DNA of 64,000 nucleotides from an uncultured Prevotella sp. (GTDB lineage: Bacteria; Bacteroidota; Bacteroidia; Bacteroidales; Bacteroidaceae). A model generated the notes under the pieces. The model did not search any database. It was given only the letters and a program-made list of their open reading frames with translations, and was not told the DNA's origin. The DNA lies in NCBI GenBank assembly GCA_905234265.1, contig CAJOHJ010000003.1, forward strand, positions 62,001 to 126,000. Reading direction: 5' to 3'. Every line of letters begins with the position of its first letter. Position 1 is the stretch's first letter. This document shows positions 1 to 10,536 of this stretch, piece after piece. A program made the position numbers and the translations under genes.

Positions 1-1121
1 AGCGGTCCTTGCTGTGGGTGGATGGCTGGTTCTATGACTTTTTCGCGTTCCTTTGCATCCAAAGCCTTAAAAGAGTTGCGCCATTCCTCGTGTTTGGCGT
101 CTTTAATCAATGCGGTGATAGCTGGGAGAGACTCCTTACAGTCGGCAACGACAGCAACATCAGTCTTAACATTCTTGTCTATCTCGCTTTTGTCGATGTC
201 AAGATGTATAATCTTTGCCTGCTTGGCGTACGTCTTGAGGTTGCCAGTGACTCTGTCGCTGAAACGCATGCCAATAGCAATAAGAACATCACATTCCTGC
301 TCCTTAAGATTAACGGCATAGTTGCCATGCATTCCCAGCATTCCTACGTTAAGATAGTGGTTTGAAGGAAGTGCACTCAGGCCGAGCATGGTACGCCCTG
401 CAGGGATGTCGGCTTTCTCCAGAAATGCCTTAAGCTCCTCCTGGGCATTGCCAAGTTCCACGCCCTGTCCTACAAGTGCCAACGGACGCTTGGCATTGTT
501 AATAAGCTCAGCGGCTTGTTTGACACAGTTTTCGTCAAGCTTAGGATAGGCCACATAAGAACGGACAAAATCGACTTTCTTTGGCTCCCACTCTATTTCC
601 TCTACTTGGGCATTACGTGGAAAGTCAAGGACAACAGGACCAGGACGGCCGCTACGTGCAATATAGAAAGCACGGCTCACAGCCCATGCAATGTCTTCTG
701 CATGACGTATCTGATAGCTCCATTTTGAGATAGGCTGGGCAACGCCAACAAGGTCGACCTCCTGAAAAGCATCAGTACCCAATGCTGAGATAGCCACCTG
801 ACCGGCAATAACCACCATTGGCGTGGAGTCCATCATTGCATCGGCAACTCCCGTAAGGGTGTTTGTGGCACCAGGGCCGCTTGTCACCAATGCAACGCCC
901 ACGTCGCCAGAAACCCTGGCATATCCCTCGGCAGCGTGAGTAGCGGCCTGCTCATGGCGCACAAGGATGTGGTCAAAGCACTTCTTTTCCCCTCGTGTAT
1001 AGTCAAACAAAGCGTCATACACAGGCATTATGGCACCTCCGGGATAGCCGAAAATGGTCTTAACTCCCTCCGCCTGCAATGCCCTCATCAAGGCTTTTGC
1101 CCCTGTTATCTTTTCTTTCAT
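1..1121 (-). CDS. ilvB: Acetolactate synthase large subunit, 3' part outside window
   Basis: ThDP-dependent enzyme that condenses two pyruvates (or pyruvate and 2-oxobutyrate) in the first common step of valine, leucine and isoleucine synthesis. Translating the complement from the ATG at 1119-1121 gives an N-terminal ThDP-binding domain with GYPGGAIMPVYDAL, then RHEQAATHAAEGYAR holding the catalytic Glu that activates ThDP, then TSGPGATNTLTG. About 373 codons are inside the window and the frame stays open to base 1, so the C-terminal half with the GDG metal site is missing. It starts 22 bases after the ilvD stop and is surely cotranscribed with it. ilvN and ilvC would be expected next, but lie outside. 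Confidence 0.95.
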   Translation of the reverse strand, partial: MKEKITGAKALMRALQAEGVKTIFGYPGGAIMPVYDALFDYTRGEKKCFDHILVRHEQAATHAAEGYARVSGDVGVALVTSGPGATNTLTGVADAMMDSTPMVVIAGQVAISALGTDAFQEVDLVGVAQPISKWSYQIRHAEDIAWAVSRAFYIARSGRPGPVVLDFPRNAQVEEIEWEPKKVDFVRSYVAYPKLDENCVKQAAELINNAKRPLALVGQGVELGNAQEELKAFLEKADIPAGRTMLGLSALPSNHYLNVGMLGMHGNYAVNLKEQECDVLIAIGMRFSDRVTGNLKTYAKQAKIIHLDIDKSEIDKNVKTDVAVVADCKESLPAITALIKDAKHEEWRNSFKALDAKEREKVIEPAIHPQQGP

Positions 1122-1143
1122 TTCAAATCTTCTGACCTGTGAT

Positions 1144-2952
1144 TTAATCAATAATTCTTATTCCTCCCTTATCAGCAGAAGCCACGCTTTGAGCATAGGC
1201 CCGCAAAGCCTTGCTGACAGTGCGGTTGCGCTTTAGCGGCTGCTGAGGACGTGCTGCCAACTCTTCGTCAGAGAGCTTTACATTTATCTTTCGTGTAGGT
1301 ATATCTATCTCTATGATGTCGCCATCTTTTATTTTTCCTATATTTCCACCCGAAGCTGCCTCTGGCGAAATATGACCTATACTTAATCCTGACGTACCTC
1401 CAGAGAAGCGTCCGTCAGTAATCAAGGCACATTCCTTTCCCATGTGCATACTCTTGATGTATGACGTTGGGTAAAGCATTTCCTGCATGCCAGGTCCGCC
1501 CTTTGGCCCCTCATGCGTAATTACCACACAGTCGCCTTTCTTGACCTTGCCACCGAGAATTCCCTCGCAGGCATCTTCCTGAGAGTCGAAGACGACAGCC
1601 GGGCCTTCGAAATGCCACAGCCCTTCGTCAACGCCGGCTGTCTTGACGACACAGCCGTCCTGGGCAATATTGCCGAACAGCACGGCCAGTCCGCCATCTT
1701 TGGTGTAGGCGTGTTCCACATCACGTATGCAGCCGTTAGCCCTGTCTGTATCAAGCGTACCCCACTGTTCGCTTTGGCTTCCCATCCTCGTGGAGAAACG
1801 ATTGCCGGGCGCACTCTGATAGATACGGTTCGCTTCAGCATCAACATCACCGTCAACAATGCTATACTTGCGCATAGCCTCTTCAATGGTCATGCCGTCA
1901 ACACGCGGTGCATTGCCGTCAATCAGTCCGCTCTTGTACAGCTCGTTCATGATGCCGAGAATTCCGCCGGCACGATTGCATTCCTGCACACTGTACTTCT
2001 GCGTATTGGGAGCAAGCTTGCAAAGACAAGGAGTCTTGCGGCTCAATGCATCAATGTCTTTTATGGAAAATTCTGCCCCAGCCTCTTGCGCTACAGCCAG
2101 CAGATGGAGCACGGTGTTTGTGCTGCCGCCCATGGCAATGTCCAGCGTCATGGCATTCAAGAATGCTGCGCGAGTGGCAATACTCCTTGGCAGGACACTT
2201 TCGTCGCCATCCTGATAATATGCAAAGGCATTCTTGACAACCTGGCGTGCTGCCTGCCGGAACAGTTCTATACGATTTGTGTGGGTTGCCAGAATTGTTC
2301 CGTTTCCGGGCAATGACAGTCCGATGGCTTCTGTCAGCGAGTTCATGGAGTTGGCGGTAAACATTCCGGAGCAGGAGCCACACCCAGGGCAGGCGCAGCG
2401 TTCCAGCTCATTTATGTCTTCATCAGTCACCGAGGGGTCAGCTCCCTTTATCATTGCCGTAATAAGGTCAGCGTTCTCGCCGCGCCAACGTCCTGCCTCC
2501 ATGGGGCCGCCCGAACAGAACACAGTTGGAATGTTCAGGCGCATTGATGCCATCAGCATTCCTGGCGTAACCTTGTCGCAGTTAGAGATGCAAATCATGG
2601 CGTCAGCCTTATGGGCATTGACCATGTATTCCACAGAGTCGGCAATGATGTCACGGCTTGGCAGTGAATACAGCATACCGTCATGGCCCATAGCTATACC
2701 ATCGTCGATGGCTATGGTGTTGAACTCTGCCGCATAACAGCCCATCTTTTCTATTTCCTCACGAACTATCTGCCCTATCTCATGCAAATGAGTGTGACCC
2801 GGAACAAACTGGGTGAAAGAATTGACGATAGCAATAATCGGCTTGCCGAACTGCTCCTGTTTCATACCTGTGGCAACCCATAAGGCACGGGCACCAGCCA
2901 TTCGTCTACCTTCGGTGCATACCGAACTGCGCAGCTGATTTTTATAATTCAT
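1144..2952 (-). CDS. ilvD: Dihydroxy-acid dehydratase
   Basis: Fe-S dehydratase that converts 2,3-dihydroxy acids to 2-oxo acids, the third step of valine and isoleucine synthesis. The product shows the IlvD/Edd signature: [12 protein letters not shown] and [17 protein letters not shown] supply cluster cysteines, and [12 protein letters not shown] lies near the C-terminus. I chose the ATG at 2950-2952 ([10 protein letters not shown], 602 aa) because family members begin close to the [16 protein letters not shown] segment. An in-frame ATG at 2971-2973 would add seven residues and cannot be excluded. First gene of an ilvD-ilvB operon, preceded by a TAACTTTG promoter element on the same strand. 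Confidence 0.95.
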   Translation of the reverse strand: MNYKNQLRSSVCTEGRRMAGARALWVATGMKQEQFGKPIIAIVNSFTQFVPGHTHLHEIGQIVREEIEKMGCYAAEFNTIAIDDGIAMGHDGMLYSLPSRDIIADSVEYMVNAHKADAMICISNCDKVTPGMLMASMRLNIPTVFCSGGPMEAGRWRGENADLITAMIKGADPSVTDEDINELERCACPGCGSCSGMFTANSMNSLTEAIGLSLPGNGTILATHTNRIELFRQAARQVVKNAFAYYQDGDESVLPRSIATRAAFLNAMTLDIAMGGSTNTVLHLLAVAQEAGAEFSIKDIDALSRKTPCLCKLAPNTQKYSVQECNRAGGILGIMNELYKSGLIDGNAPRVDGMTIEEAMRKYSIVDGDVDAEANRIYQSAPGNRFSTRMGSQSEQWGTLDTDRANGCIRDVEHAYTKDGGLAVLFGNIAQDGCVVKTAGVDEGLWHFEGPAVVFDSQEDACEGILGGKVKKGDCVVITHEGPKGGPGMQEMLYPTSYIKSMHMGKECALITDGRFSGGTSGLSIGHISPEAASGGNIGKIKDGDIIEIDIPTRKINVKLSDEELAARPQQPLKRNRTVSKALRAYAQSVASADKGGIRIID

Positions 2953-2987
2953 AATTCGTTTAGTCTTTGTCATGATATTTTGGGCAG

Positions 2988-2995
2988 CAAAGTTA
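2988..2995 (-). promoter_or_regulatory. ilvD promoter, -7 element
   Basis: On the minus strand this reads TAACTTTG, matching the Bacteroidetes -7 consensus TAnnTTTG. A TTG (plus-strand CAA at 3016-3018) lies 20 bases upstream as a -33 element. It sits about 35 bases before the chosen ilvD start. Confidence 0.65.
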
Positions 2996-3154
2996 CGCCA
3001 TTTTCATCTAAACGCCAACAAAAAAGGAATATTTTTCCAAAACGAATACGAAAAGATGACCTTGTCGGTGTTAAAAAAAACAACTTCGTTGTAAAAAATC
3101 ACAAAAACGCGTCTACACTATTTTAAATAAGGTGTCGTTTCCTCATTTTATCCT

Positions 3155-3162
3155 TACATTTG
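3155..3162 (+). promoter_or_regulatory. Promoter -7 element of the rhamnogalacturonan lyase gene
   Basis: TACATTTG matches TAnnTTTG and lies 37 bases before the ATG at 3200. No clear TTG is seen at the expected -33 distance, so the promoter may need an activator, as is common for polysaccharide-use genes. The rest of 2953-3199 is AT-rich with no other feature I can support. Confidence 0.5.
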
Positions 3163-3199
3163 CACAAAAATAATTAAGAACACAAAACTACTATTTATC

Positions 3200-5464
3200 A
3201 TGATTAGGAAAATTTTTTTTCTTTCATTTGTCTTGTCTGCTTCCTTGTCTGCATTCTCACAGACAGCCAACATGCAAGACCGCGGCCTATGGGGTTCGAT
3301 AGCCGTTGCTCCCAGCTCCGGGGCAATCAACCTGGGCGACTACCAGCAGGCCAACGGCAAAGTGTTGCTGACATGGCGCATGCTGCCTGGTGACGACGAG
3401 AACACTGCATTCAGCCTGTGGCGCAAGATGGGCGACAACGGCAACTGGACATGCTTGAACGATCGTTTCAAGTTAGGCAAAGAGACTTCTGCCATCAAGG
3501 CCACGAACTACCAGCACGACGCATTGACAAATATTACCGGCGACCTTCACTATCGCCTGACATACTTCGGTGCAAAGAACTGCGACGAATACATTGGTGA
3601 ATACACTATGAAGAAGGAGCAGGCCCAAAGCAAGCTGCCATACATTGAGATAGCCCTGCAGCCCACTGACGACTGTTCTGACTATCCCGCCGAGTTCAAG
3701 TATCAGGCCAACGACATGTCGGTGGGCGACCTTGACGGCGACGGACAGATGGAAATCGTCGTGAAGCGCCTGCTGACCGTCTACGACAGCAATGGCAACA
3801 TCACGGCAACCAGCGAAGGCGCTGCTGACACCGACAAGAGGGCACGCCACATTGCAATCTTCGACGCATACAAGCTTGACGGCACATTCATGTGGCGCGT
3901 GAAGTCCGGCCCGAACATCATCGCAGGCAACTCCATAAACTTTGCCGTTGCCGACCTTGACGGTGACGGATGTGCCGAAGTGGTGACAAAGACCGGCGAA
4001 GGAACTGTCTTCGGCGACGGATATGAGATTCCCGACACCGACGGCGACGGAAAGGTTGACTATCGCGACGTCTGGCCTGCAGGCCATTACACCGGCGACG
4101 GCCCGAAGGGCTATGGAGGTCCGGAATTCTTCTCCGTCATCGACGGCAAGACCGGCCGCGAGCTGGCACGTGCAAACTTCATATGCCGCGGCACCGAGGG
4201 CGAAACTCCTGCGCAGATGGCTGCCAACTGGGAAGCCAACGACTGGAAATGGGACCCGCGCACAAAGAAGTACCAGTGGAAGCTGGCCAACTCCCTGCGC
4301 CTCGGCGTAGCACATTTCAAGGCCGGCAAAGGCTTGCAGATATTCCTTGGCCGCGGCGTCTATGGCCGCACAATCGTAGAGGGATGGCAGTATAACGGCG
4401 AAGGCCAGGAGATGACACGTCTCTGGAAGCTGGACACCGATACCGCCGGCGGAACAGACAAGAACAAGGACGGCAAGGCCAACAGCGCCTATGCCGGACA
4501 GGGTAACCACGCCTTCAATGTTGCCGACCTCGACGGCGACGGACTCGACGAAGTCATGTATGGCTCTTGCGCATGGGACAACGACGGCACTGGACTCTGG
4601 ACCACAGGCCTCGGACACGGCGACGCCAACCACGTCGGCGTGTTCCAGAAAGGCTATGAGGGACTGCAGGTCTACCACTGCCTCGAGAACGGAAAAACCG
4701 AGGTTGCACTGCATGACGGCAAGACAGGCAGGACTATCTGGTCCATCGTTTCTACTGAAGACAACGACCAAGGGCGCTGCATGGTTGCCGACGTAGACCC
4801 CAACTCTCCGGGATGCGAATTCTGGAAATACGGCAACGAACTCTACACCCAGAACGGCAAGGAACTGTCTTACGACGGCACTCGCGCCAAGGAGACATCT
4901 GCCAATGCTGGCATCTGGTTCGACGGCACACTCATCCGCCAGATGATTAACGAAGGAATCATCAACAGCCACATGTATGGCCGCACTTTCACGATGTACC
5001 GTTACAGCATATCATTCAACAACTCGACAAAATCTAATCCAGGATGGTATGGCGACATGCTCGGCGACTGGCGCGAAGAGGTCATAGTGCCTGACGCCAC
5101 AAAGCTGGCAAACATCAAGCTGTTCTCAACATGGTATCCCACGGAGCATCGCATACCCTGGCTTATGACAGACCATACCTACTACATGCAGTGCATACAC
5201 GAGCAGGTGGGCTACAACCAGCCGACAAACGTAGGCTACTATCTGGGCAGCGAGTACACCAGCGATGCTGACATCTGGGCAGCCGCCAACAATGCCGACG
5301 CTGCCATCCGCGAGCTGGAGACCACTACGGAAATCAAGACCATTACGCCGGCAGCAGCCACTGTTGGCAATAACGGATATTATAATCTGATGGGCCAGAA
5401 AGTTGCCAACCCACAGAACGGCGCCATCTACATCCACAATGGCAAGAAGATCGTGAAAAAGTAA
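3200..5464 (+). CDS. Secreted rhamnogalacturonan lyase, PL11 family
   Basis: Predicted to cleave the rhamnose-galacturonic acid backbone of pectin by beta-elimination outside the cytoplasm. The 754-aa product has a signal peptide (residues 1 to about 20, ending SAFSQ), a beta-sandwich region, and a beta-propeller body with repeated acidic calcium-binding loops (VGDLDGDGQMEI, VADLDGDGCAEV, DTDGDGKVD, VADLDGDGLDEV) typical of PL11 lyases such as YesW/YesX. Whether it acts endo or exo cannot be told. The last 30 residues (YYNLMGQKV...GAIYIHNGKKIVKK) resemble the conserved C-terminal tail of many Prevotella exported proteins, which may be a sorting signal. It stands alone, with its own promoter and terminator and no SusC/D pair nearby. 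Confidence 0.88.
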   Translation: MIRKIFFLSFVLSASLSAFSQTANMQDRGLWGSIAVAPSSGAINLGDYQQANGKVLLTWRMLPGDDENTAFSLWRKMGDNGNWTCLNDRFKLGKETSAIKATNYQHDALTNITGDLHYRLTYFGAKNCDEYIGEYTMKKEQAQSKLPYIEIALQPTDDCSDYPAEFKYQANDMSVGDLDGDGQMEIVVKRLLTVYDSNGNITATSEGAADTDKRARHIAIFDAYKLDGTFMWRVKSGPNIIAGNSINFAVADLDGDGCAEVVTKTGEGTVFGDGYEIPDTDGDGKVDYRDVWPAGHYTGDGPKGYGGPEFFSVIDGKTGRELARANFICRGTEGETPAQMAANWEANDWKWDPRTKKYQWKLANSLRLGVAHFKAGKGLQIFLGRGVYGRTIVEGWQYNGEGQEMTRLWKLDTDTAGGTDKNKDGKANSAYAGQGNHAFNVADLDGDGLDEVMYGSCAWDNDGTGLWTTGLGHGDANHVGVFQKGYEGLQVYHCLENGKTEVALHDGKTGRTIWSIVSTEDNDQGRCMVADVDPNSPGCEFWKYGNELYTQNGKELSYDGTRAKETSANAGIWFDGTLIRQMINEGIINSHMYGRTFTMYRYSISFNNSTKSNPGWYGDMLGDWREEVIVPDATKLANIKLFSTWYPTEHRIPWLMTDHTYYMQCIHEQVGYNQPTNVGYYLGSEYTSDADIWAAANNADAAIRELETTTEIKTITPAAATVGNNGYYNLMGQKVANPQNGAIYIHNGKKIVKK

Positions 5465-5511
5465 TTCCCAGAATTACGACACATCTGCCTATAGGACAAT
5501 AATAGCAAGGC

Positions 5512-5564
5512 AAGCCACTTTGACAGCTTAATAATCCATGCTGTTCAAGTGGCTTGTTTTTTTT
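5512..5564 (+). terminator. Rho-independent terminator after the PL11 gene
   Basis: Arms AAGCCACTTTGACAGC and GCTGTTCAAGTGGCTT pair over 16 positions with two mismatches, and are followed by a run of eight T at 5557-5564. The stem begins 47 bases after the lyase stop. Confidence 0.85.
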
Positions 5565-5583
5565 GTGTCTTTTATTGGCTGTT

Positions 5584-5670
5584 GTAACATGCAGAGATAA
5601 AAAATTATCTCCGTAAGATAAAAAATTATCTTCGTAAGATAATTTCGTAACATGCAGAGATAATTTCATA
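5584..5670. repeat. Intergenic repeat cluster A (21-base family)
   Basis: Members of a repeat family that recurs at 22848, 41250, 55012 and 60513. Here two units read GTAACATGCAGAGATAA, the reverse of the orientation at the other arrays. They flank two palindromic forms, ATTATCTcCGTAAGATAA and ATTATCTTCGTAAGATAAT. GTAA cores begin at 5584, 5613, 5634 and 5647, so spacing is irregular here. The gene-free stretch 5465-5829 holds the lyase terminator, this cluster and the promoter of the next gene. Confidence 0.85.
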
Positions 5671-5740
5671 ACCCTACGAAACACTCTCCATAAATGATTG
5701 TAAAATTACTAAAACTATATAACTTTCCATTCAAAACCGC

Positions 5741-5769
5741 TTGCTTTTCACAATTTATTCGTAACTTTG
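5741..5769 (+). promoter_or_regulatory. Promoter of the pseudokinase gene
   Basis: TTG at 5741-5743 and TAACTTTG at 5762-5769 are 18 bases apart, a good fit to the Bacteroidetes -33/-7 promoter. Transcription should start near 5776, giving a leader of about 50 bases before the GTG at 5830. Confidence 0.7.
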
Positions 5770-5829
5770 CGATGTTAATTAACGCTGAAATGAAACTATA
5801 CTCTATATTATATATAAATAAGGTGTAAG

Positions 5830-7071
5830 GTGAACTACGAAGAATTACTCGCTGCACGCAGCGCAAAGAAACCCCAAAAGACAAAGCTGCCCATCGGAAG
5901 CTTCTACAGAGAGCAACAAGACGGCAAATGGAGGAGTTTTATTGACATTGACACTGCCCTGAACCAGAACATTGTCTTTTCAAAAAGTCTGCAGGCTGAA
6001 TGCAATGACAATGTAACTCTGGCCAGCACTCATCAGATTCATTTCTCCCCCGTCACCGACAGCCAGGGAGACATCATCAGACTTGAACTCGAACAGGGGA
6101 CTTTCCTGCCACTGGAACAGCTGTTGGCCGAAAGCCCGGCAATAGTAGCCCACCCGACATTCATTGACAGCGTCATGTCGTCGCTGGTTGACATTACGAC
6201 TTATCTTCACGACAGAAACATACGTCATCTGTGCTTCTCGCCATCAACGGTGTTCATAAGGAAAGGCACTCAGACGGCTATGCTGCTCTCACACGGGTCG
6301 TACTATGAAAATCTCTCCGACCTTGAGGCTTTCTTTGGAAACGACGCCAAATACGTTGCCCCTGAGGTGCTTACAGGAGGAACCATTGACGACAAGAGTG
6401 ATGTCTATTCGCTTGGAAAGTTCATGGAAAGTCTATTCGACGGAGACATGCCACGCGAATACCGAGCCGTAGCCAGCAAGGCCACGTCGGAGAAGCCTGA
6501 AGACAGATACAACACCCCTGCCGACATGCTGAAAGCACTGAAGAGAAAGAGAGAAACTTTCAGAATGATGGTGTTCTTCTTGGCTGCCCTTGCTCTGTCG
6601 GCATTGATAATATGGGCTTATTTCGATGCCTTCCCGGAAACCACAACGGTAGAATATGTCAAGCCAGTGCCAAGGCAGGCCACAGACGACCTGATAGACG
6701 ACGGTTTCGACCCCAGCGAACTGGGAGTGATGTCTGCCGACTCTGTGCGTAATGAAGAGGCCGAAATACAGCGCACCTATCAGGCCAAGGCTGAGGAGAT
6801 TTTCCGCAAGAAATACGAGGCCGAGGCAGACCGCATTCTATCAAAAATATACAATACCGGATACATGAGTAATAGCGAGAAGAAGTTCATGACCGAAAGC
6901 GAAAGCACAATACAGGAACTGATGAAGGTGCAGCAGCAGCTGACCGACGAGACTAACCTGGAACCCACACGCGCTCAGGTTATAGCCTCGGACATCATAG
7001 AGCGACTGACGGAACAGAAAAAGAAGCAGATAGGAAGCACCAACAGCAGAGGCGTGCAGACTGGAGAATAA
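5830..7071 (+). CDS. Membrane-anchored pseudokinase
   Basis: 413 aa with a GTG start. Residues about 20-235 have a protein-kinase-like layout but the catalytic residues are gone. Where kinases read HRDLKPSN this protein reads HLCFSPST, so the catalytic Asp is lost. Where DFG is expected it reads SHGSY. The structural motifs remain: YVAPEVL (the APE motif) and KSDVYSLGKFMESLF. One transmembrane helix follows (about 242-262, MMVFFLAALALSALIIWAYF). The C-terminal part of about 150 residues is charged and helical and should lie across the membrane. It is probably a scaffold or sensor; no enzyme activity is predicted. The next gene follows after 35 bases. Confidence 0.75.
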   Translation: MNYEELLAARSAKKPQKTKLPIGSFYREQQDGKWRSFIDIDTALNQNIVFSKSLQAECNDNVTLASTHQIHFSPVTDSQGDIIRLELEQGTFLPLEQLLAESPAIVAHPTFIDSVMSSLVDITTYLHDRNIRHLCFSPSTVFIRKGTQTAMLLSHGSYYENLSDLEAFFGNDAKYVAPEVLTGGTIDDKSDVYSLGKFMESLFDGDMPREYRAVASKATSEKPEDRYNTPADMLKALKRKRETFRMMVFFLAALALSALIIWAYFDAFPETTTVEYVKPVPRQATDDLIDDGFDPSELGVMSADSVRNEEAEIQRTYQAKAEEIFRKKYEAEADRILSKIYNTGYMSNSEKKFMTESESTIQELMKVQQQLTDETNLEPTRAQVIASDIIERLTEQKKKQIGSTNSRGVQTGE

Positions 7072-7106
7072 ACAACAAAAGTGTCAAACATAAAAAAACA
7101 AAGAAC

Positions 7107-7586
7107 ATGAGATCAAGAACAGCAATATGGTTTGAGTGCAAGATTGCATACGAAAAAACCGGCGACGACGGACTGCAGAAAAAAGCCAGCGAGAGCTACG
7201 TAGTCGACGCCCTGTCATTCACGGAGGCCGAGAAAAGAATTATGGAGGAAATGTCGAGCTACATCAGCGGAGAATTCGACATCAAGGACATAAAGATTGC
7301 GCCCTACAAGGAAATCTTCTTCAGCGATGAGGAGATGGCAGACAAGTGGTATAAGGCTAAGCTTCAGTTTATCACCATCGACGAAAAGACCGAAAAGGAA
7401 AAAAAGAGCAATGTCAACTATCTGGTGCAGGCCGGCACGCTGAACGGCGCCGTGAAGAACATCGACTCCGTGATGGGCGGCACCATGATAGACTATGTCA
7501 TTGCTGCCATAGCCGAAACAACGCTCATGGACGTTTTTGAATACAAGAAGGAAGAGAAAGACGACAAACCTGAATTTGAGCAGTAG
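7107..7586 (+). CDS. DUF4494 family protein
   Basis: 159-aa soluble protein of a family restricted to Bacteroidetes, function unknown. Visible: an N-terminal strand-rich part (SRTAIWFECKIAYEK), the segment SYVVDALSFTEAEKRI, the pattern IKIAPYKEIFFSD, and a Lys/Glu-rich C-terminus. It begins 35 bases after the pseudokinase stop and ends 2 bases before the yggS-like start, so it is translated as the middle gene of a three-gene unit. Confidence 0.75.
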   Translation: MRSRTAIWFECKIAYEKTGDDGLQKKASESYVVDALSFTEAEKRIMEEMSSYISGEFDIKDIKIAPYKEIFFSDEEMADKWYKAKLQFITIDEKTEKEKKSNVNYLVQAGTLNGAVKNIDSVMGGTMIDYVIAAIAETTLMDVFEYKKEEKDDKPEFEQ

Positions 7587-7588
7587 AA

Positions 7589-8260
7589 ATGTACGATGTT
7601 GTAAAAAACCTTGAAGAGGTGCTTGCCAGTTTGCCACCGGGCGTACAACTGGTGGCAATAAGCAAATACCATCCTAAAGAATACATAGAGGCAGCATACG
7701 CTAAGGGACAGCGGCTGTTTGGAGAAAGCCACGAACAGGAACTGCGCCAGAAGCACATTGACCTTCCCAAGGACATCAGATGGCATTTCATCGGCCATCT
7801 GCAGACCAACAAGGCAAAATACATCGTGCCGTATGTTTCTATGATTGAGGCCGTTGACTCGTTAAAGCTCTTGCAGGAGATTAACAAGCAGGCGGCCAAG
7901 GTGGGAAGGACAATAGACGTGCTTCTGGAACTACATATTGCGCAGGAAGACACAAAATACGGCATGACTCCCGATGAGGTCTGCAGACTTTTGGACGATG
8001 AGGAGTGGAGGCAAATGGAGAACGTACGGATATGCGGCCTGATGATGATGGCATCGAACATCGACGACAGGCAGCAAATAGCCCGAGAATTTGCCACTGC
8101 CAACAAACTGTTCAACGACATCAAGGCAAAATACTTCAAGGGCGACGAGTATTTCCGATGCAAGTCGTGGGGAATGAGCGACGACTACGACATCGCCTGT
8201 GCCGAAGGCAGCAATATGGTAAGGATAGGAACAAAAATATTCGGTCCAAGAATATACTGA
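7589..8260 (+). CDS. yggS: YggS/PROSC family PLP homeostasis protein
   Basis: Single-domain PLP-binding protein of the alanine-racemase fold. Family members are not racemases; they keep pyridoxal phosphate levels and amino acid pools in balance. 223 aa, usual length for the family. Visible motifs: VAISKYHP with the PLP-binding Lys, GESHEQEL (family NYVQEL position), WHFIGHLQTNKAKYI, and the C-terminal SMGMSxD-like SWGMSDDYDIA followed by VRIGTKIFGPRIY that binds the phosphate. The ATG is 2 bases after the DUF4494 stop, which suggests translational coupling. A strong terminator follows. Confidence 0.92.
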   Translation: MYDVVKNLEEVLASLPPGVQLVAISKYHPKEYIEAAYAKGQRLFGESHEQELRQKHIDLPKDIRWHFIGHLQTNKAKYIVPYVSMIEAVDSLKLLQEINKQAAKVGRTIDVLLELHIAQEDTKYGMTPDEVCRLLDDEEWRQMENVRICGLMMMASNIDDRQQIAREFATANKLFNDIKAKYFKGDEYFRCKSWGMSDDYDIACAEGSNMVRIGTKIFGPRIY

Positions 8261-8281
8261 AATTATTTTGTAAGAATATTA

Positions 8282-8318
8282 ACATTTTCGATTAAAAAAA
8301 GTCGAAAATGTTTTTTTG
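8282..8318 (+). terminator. Rho-independent terminator after yggS
   Basis: ACATTTTCGA (8282-8291) and TCGAAAATGT (8302-8311) form a perfect 10-bp stem with a 10-base loop, followed by TTTTTTTG. It isolates the yggS unit from the ATP synthase operon. Confidence 0.9.
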
Positions 8319-8334
8319 TTGCGACAAAAAACAC

Positions 8335-8342
8335 TATCTTTG
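8335..8342 (+). promoter_or_regulatory. ATP synthase operon promoter, -7 element
   Basis: TATCTTTG fits TAnnTTTG and lies 57 bases before the atpD start. The nearest TTTG upstream (8315-8318) is 16 bases away, shorter than the usual spacing, so the -33 element is uncertain. Confidence 0.6.
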
Positions 8343-8393
8343 CAATCATTAGACCGATAATTACGGAATTTATAACTAATCTAAAAATATTAA

Positions 8394-9926
<1,533 letters not shown>

Positions 9927-10043
9927 ATGGAGGACAGTTGGACCTTTTCACTTTTTGACGATATTACTATCTGACATATCTGTAACTTGGCTGTTGAAAA
10001 GCCAGATTGAAAGTAGAAATTGGTAAATTGTAAAATTTAGATT

Positions 10044-10292
10044 ATGCTGAAGTTAAAGATAGTTTCGCCAGAGCGTATTGAATATAATGGTGAGGTCGTG
10101 AGCGTTCTTGTTCCTGGCACACAGGGACAGTTCGAAATACTCGTAGACCACGCACCGATTATTTCCACTCTGGAAAAAGGAGTGGTAGAGTACGCACTCC
10201 CAAAGGGAGATAAAGTTCAGCTGCCAATATTGGGAGGTTTTGTGGAAGTACAACAGAACGTTGTTTCGCTCTGCATAGAAGTTAATGAATAA
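10044..10292 (+). CDS. atpC: ATP synthase F1 subunit epsilon
   Basis: 82-aa protein consisting only of the N-terminal beta-sandwich of epsilon (LKIVSPERIEYNGEVVSVLVPGTQGQFEIL). The C-terminal helical hairpin that inhibits ATP hydrolysis in E. coli is absent, as the protein stops after the sandwich. Short epsilons of this kind are common in the phylum. The 117-base gap after atpD holds no other gene. Confidence 0.93.
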   Translation: MLKLKIVSPERIEYNGEVVSVLVPGTQGQFEILVDHAPIISTLEKGVVEYALPKGDKVQLPILGGFVEVQQNVVSLCIEVNE

Positions 10293-10303
10293 AACGACAG
10301 CCG

Positions 10304-10534
10304 GTGGAGAGTCCTATATATAATAATAAGTTGGGAATAATGGCCAAGCTGTTTCTGGCAAGCAGCCTCTTCAGGCTGTTCATGGCAGCGGCAGCCATGC
10401 TGGCATTTTGCGTGGCTATGAGCGACAGTCTGACAGCCATAAAATGGTTTGCCATTGTCTTTATCGTATTCTATGTTATTACTCTCGCTTTCGACGCTTT
10501 ATTCTTTGCAATAGTAAGTAAACAAGTAAAATAA
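10304..10534 (+). CDS. Small membrane protein of the ATP synthase operon
   Basis: 76 codons from a GTG at 10304, or 64 from the ATG at 10340. The product has two hydrophobic helices (about LFRLFMAAAAMLAFCVAM and WFAIVFIVFYVITLAFDALFF) and a short basic tail. It occupies the place where AtpI-like assembly proteins are found in other atp operons. I see no sequence signature that proves that role. It ends 2 bases before the atpB start, so coupling to subunit a is likely. The GTG start would place it 11 bases after atpC. Confidence 0.7.
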   Translation: MESPIYNNKLGIMAKLFLASSLFRLFMAAAAMLAFCVAMSDSLTAIKWFAIVFIVFYVITLAFDALFFAIVSKQVK

Positions 10535-10536
10535 AA

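Noticed and set aside
3473..4972. 499-codon open frame on the minus strand within the PL11 gene
   Set aside because: Shadow of the lyase: it lies opposite a gene with clear domain motifs, lacks any of its own, and reflects the GC-rich third positions of the true gene.
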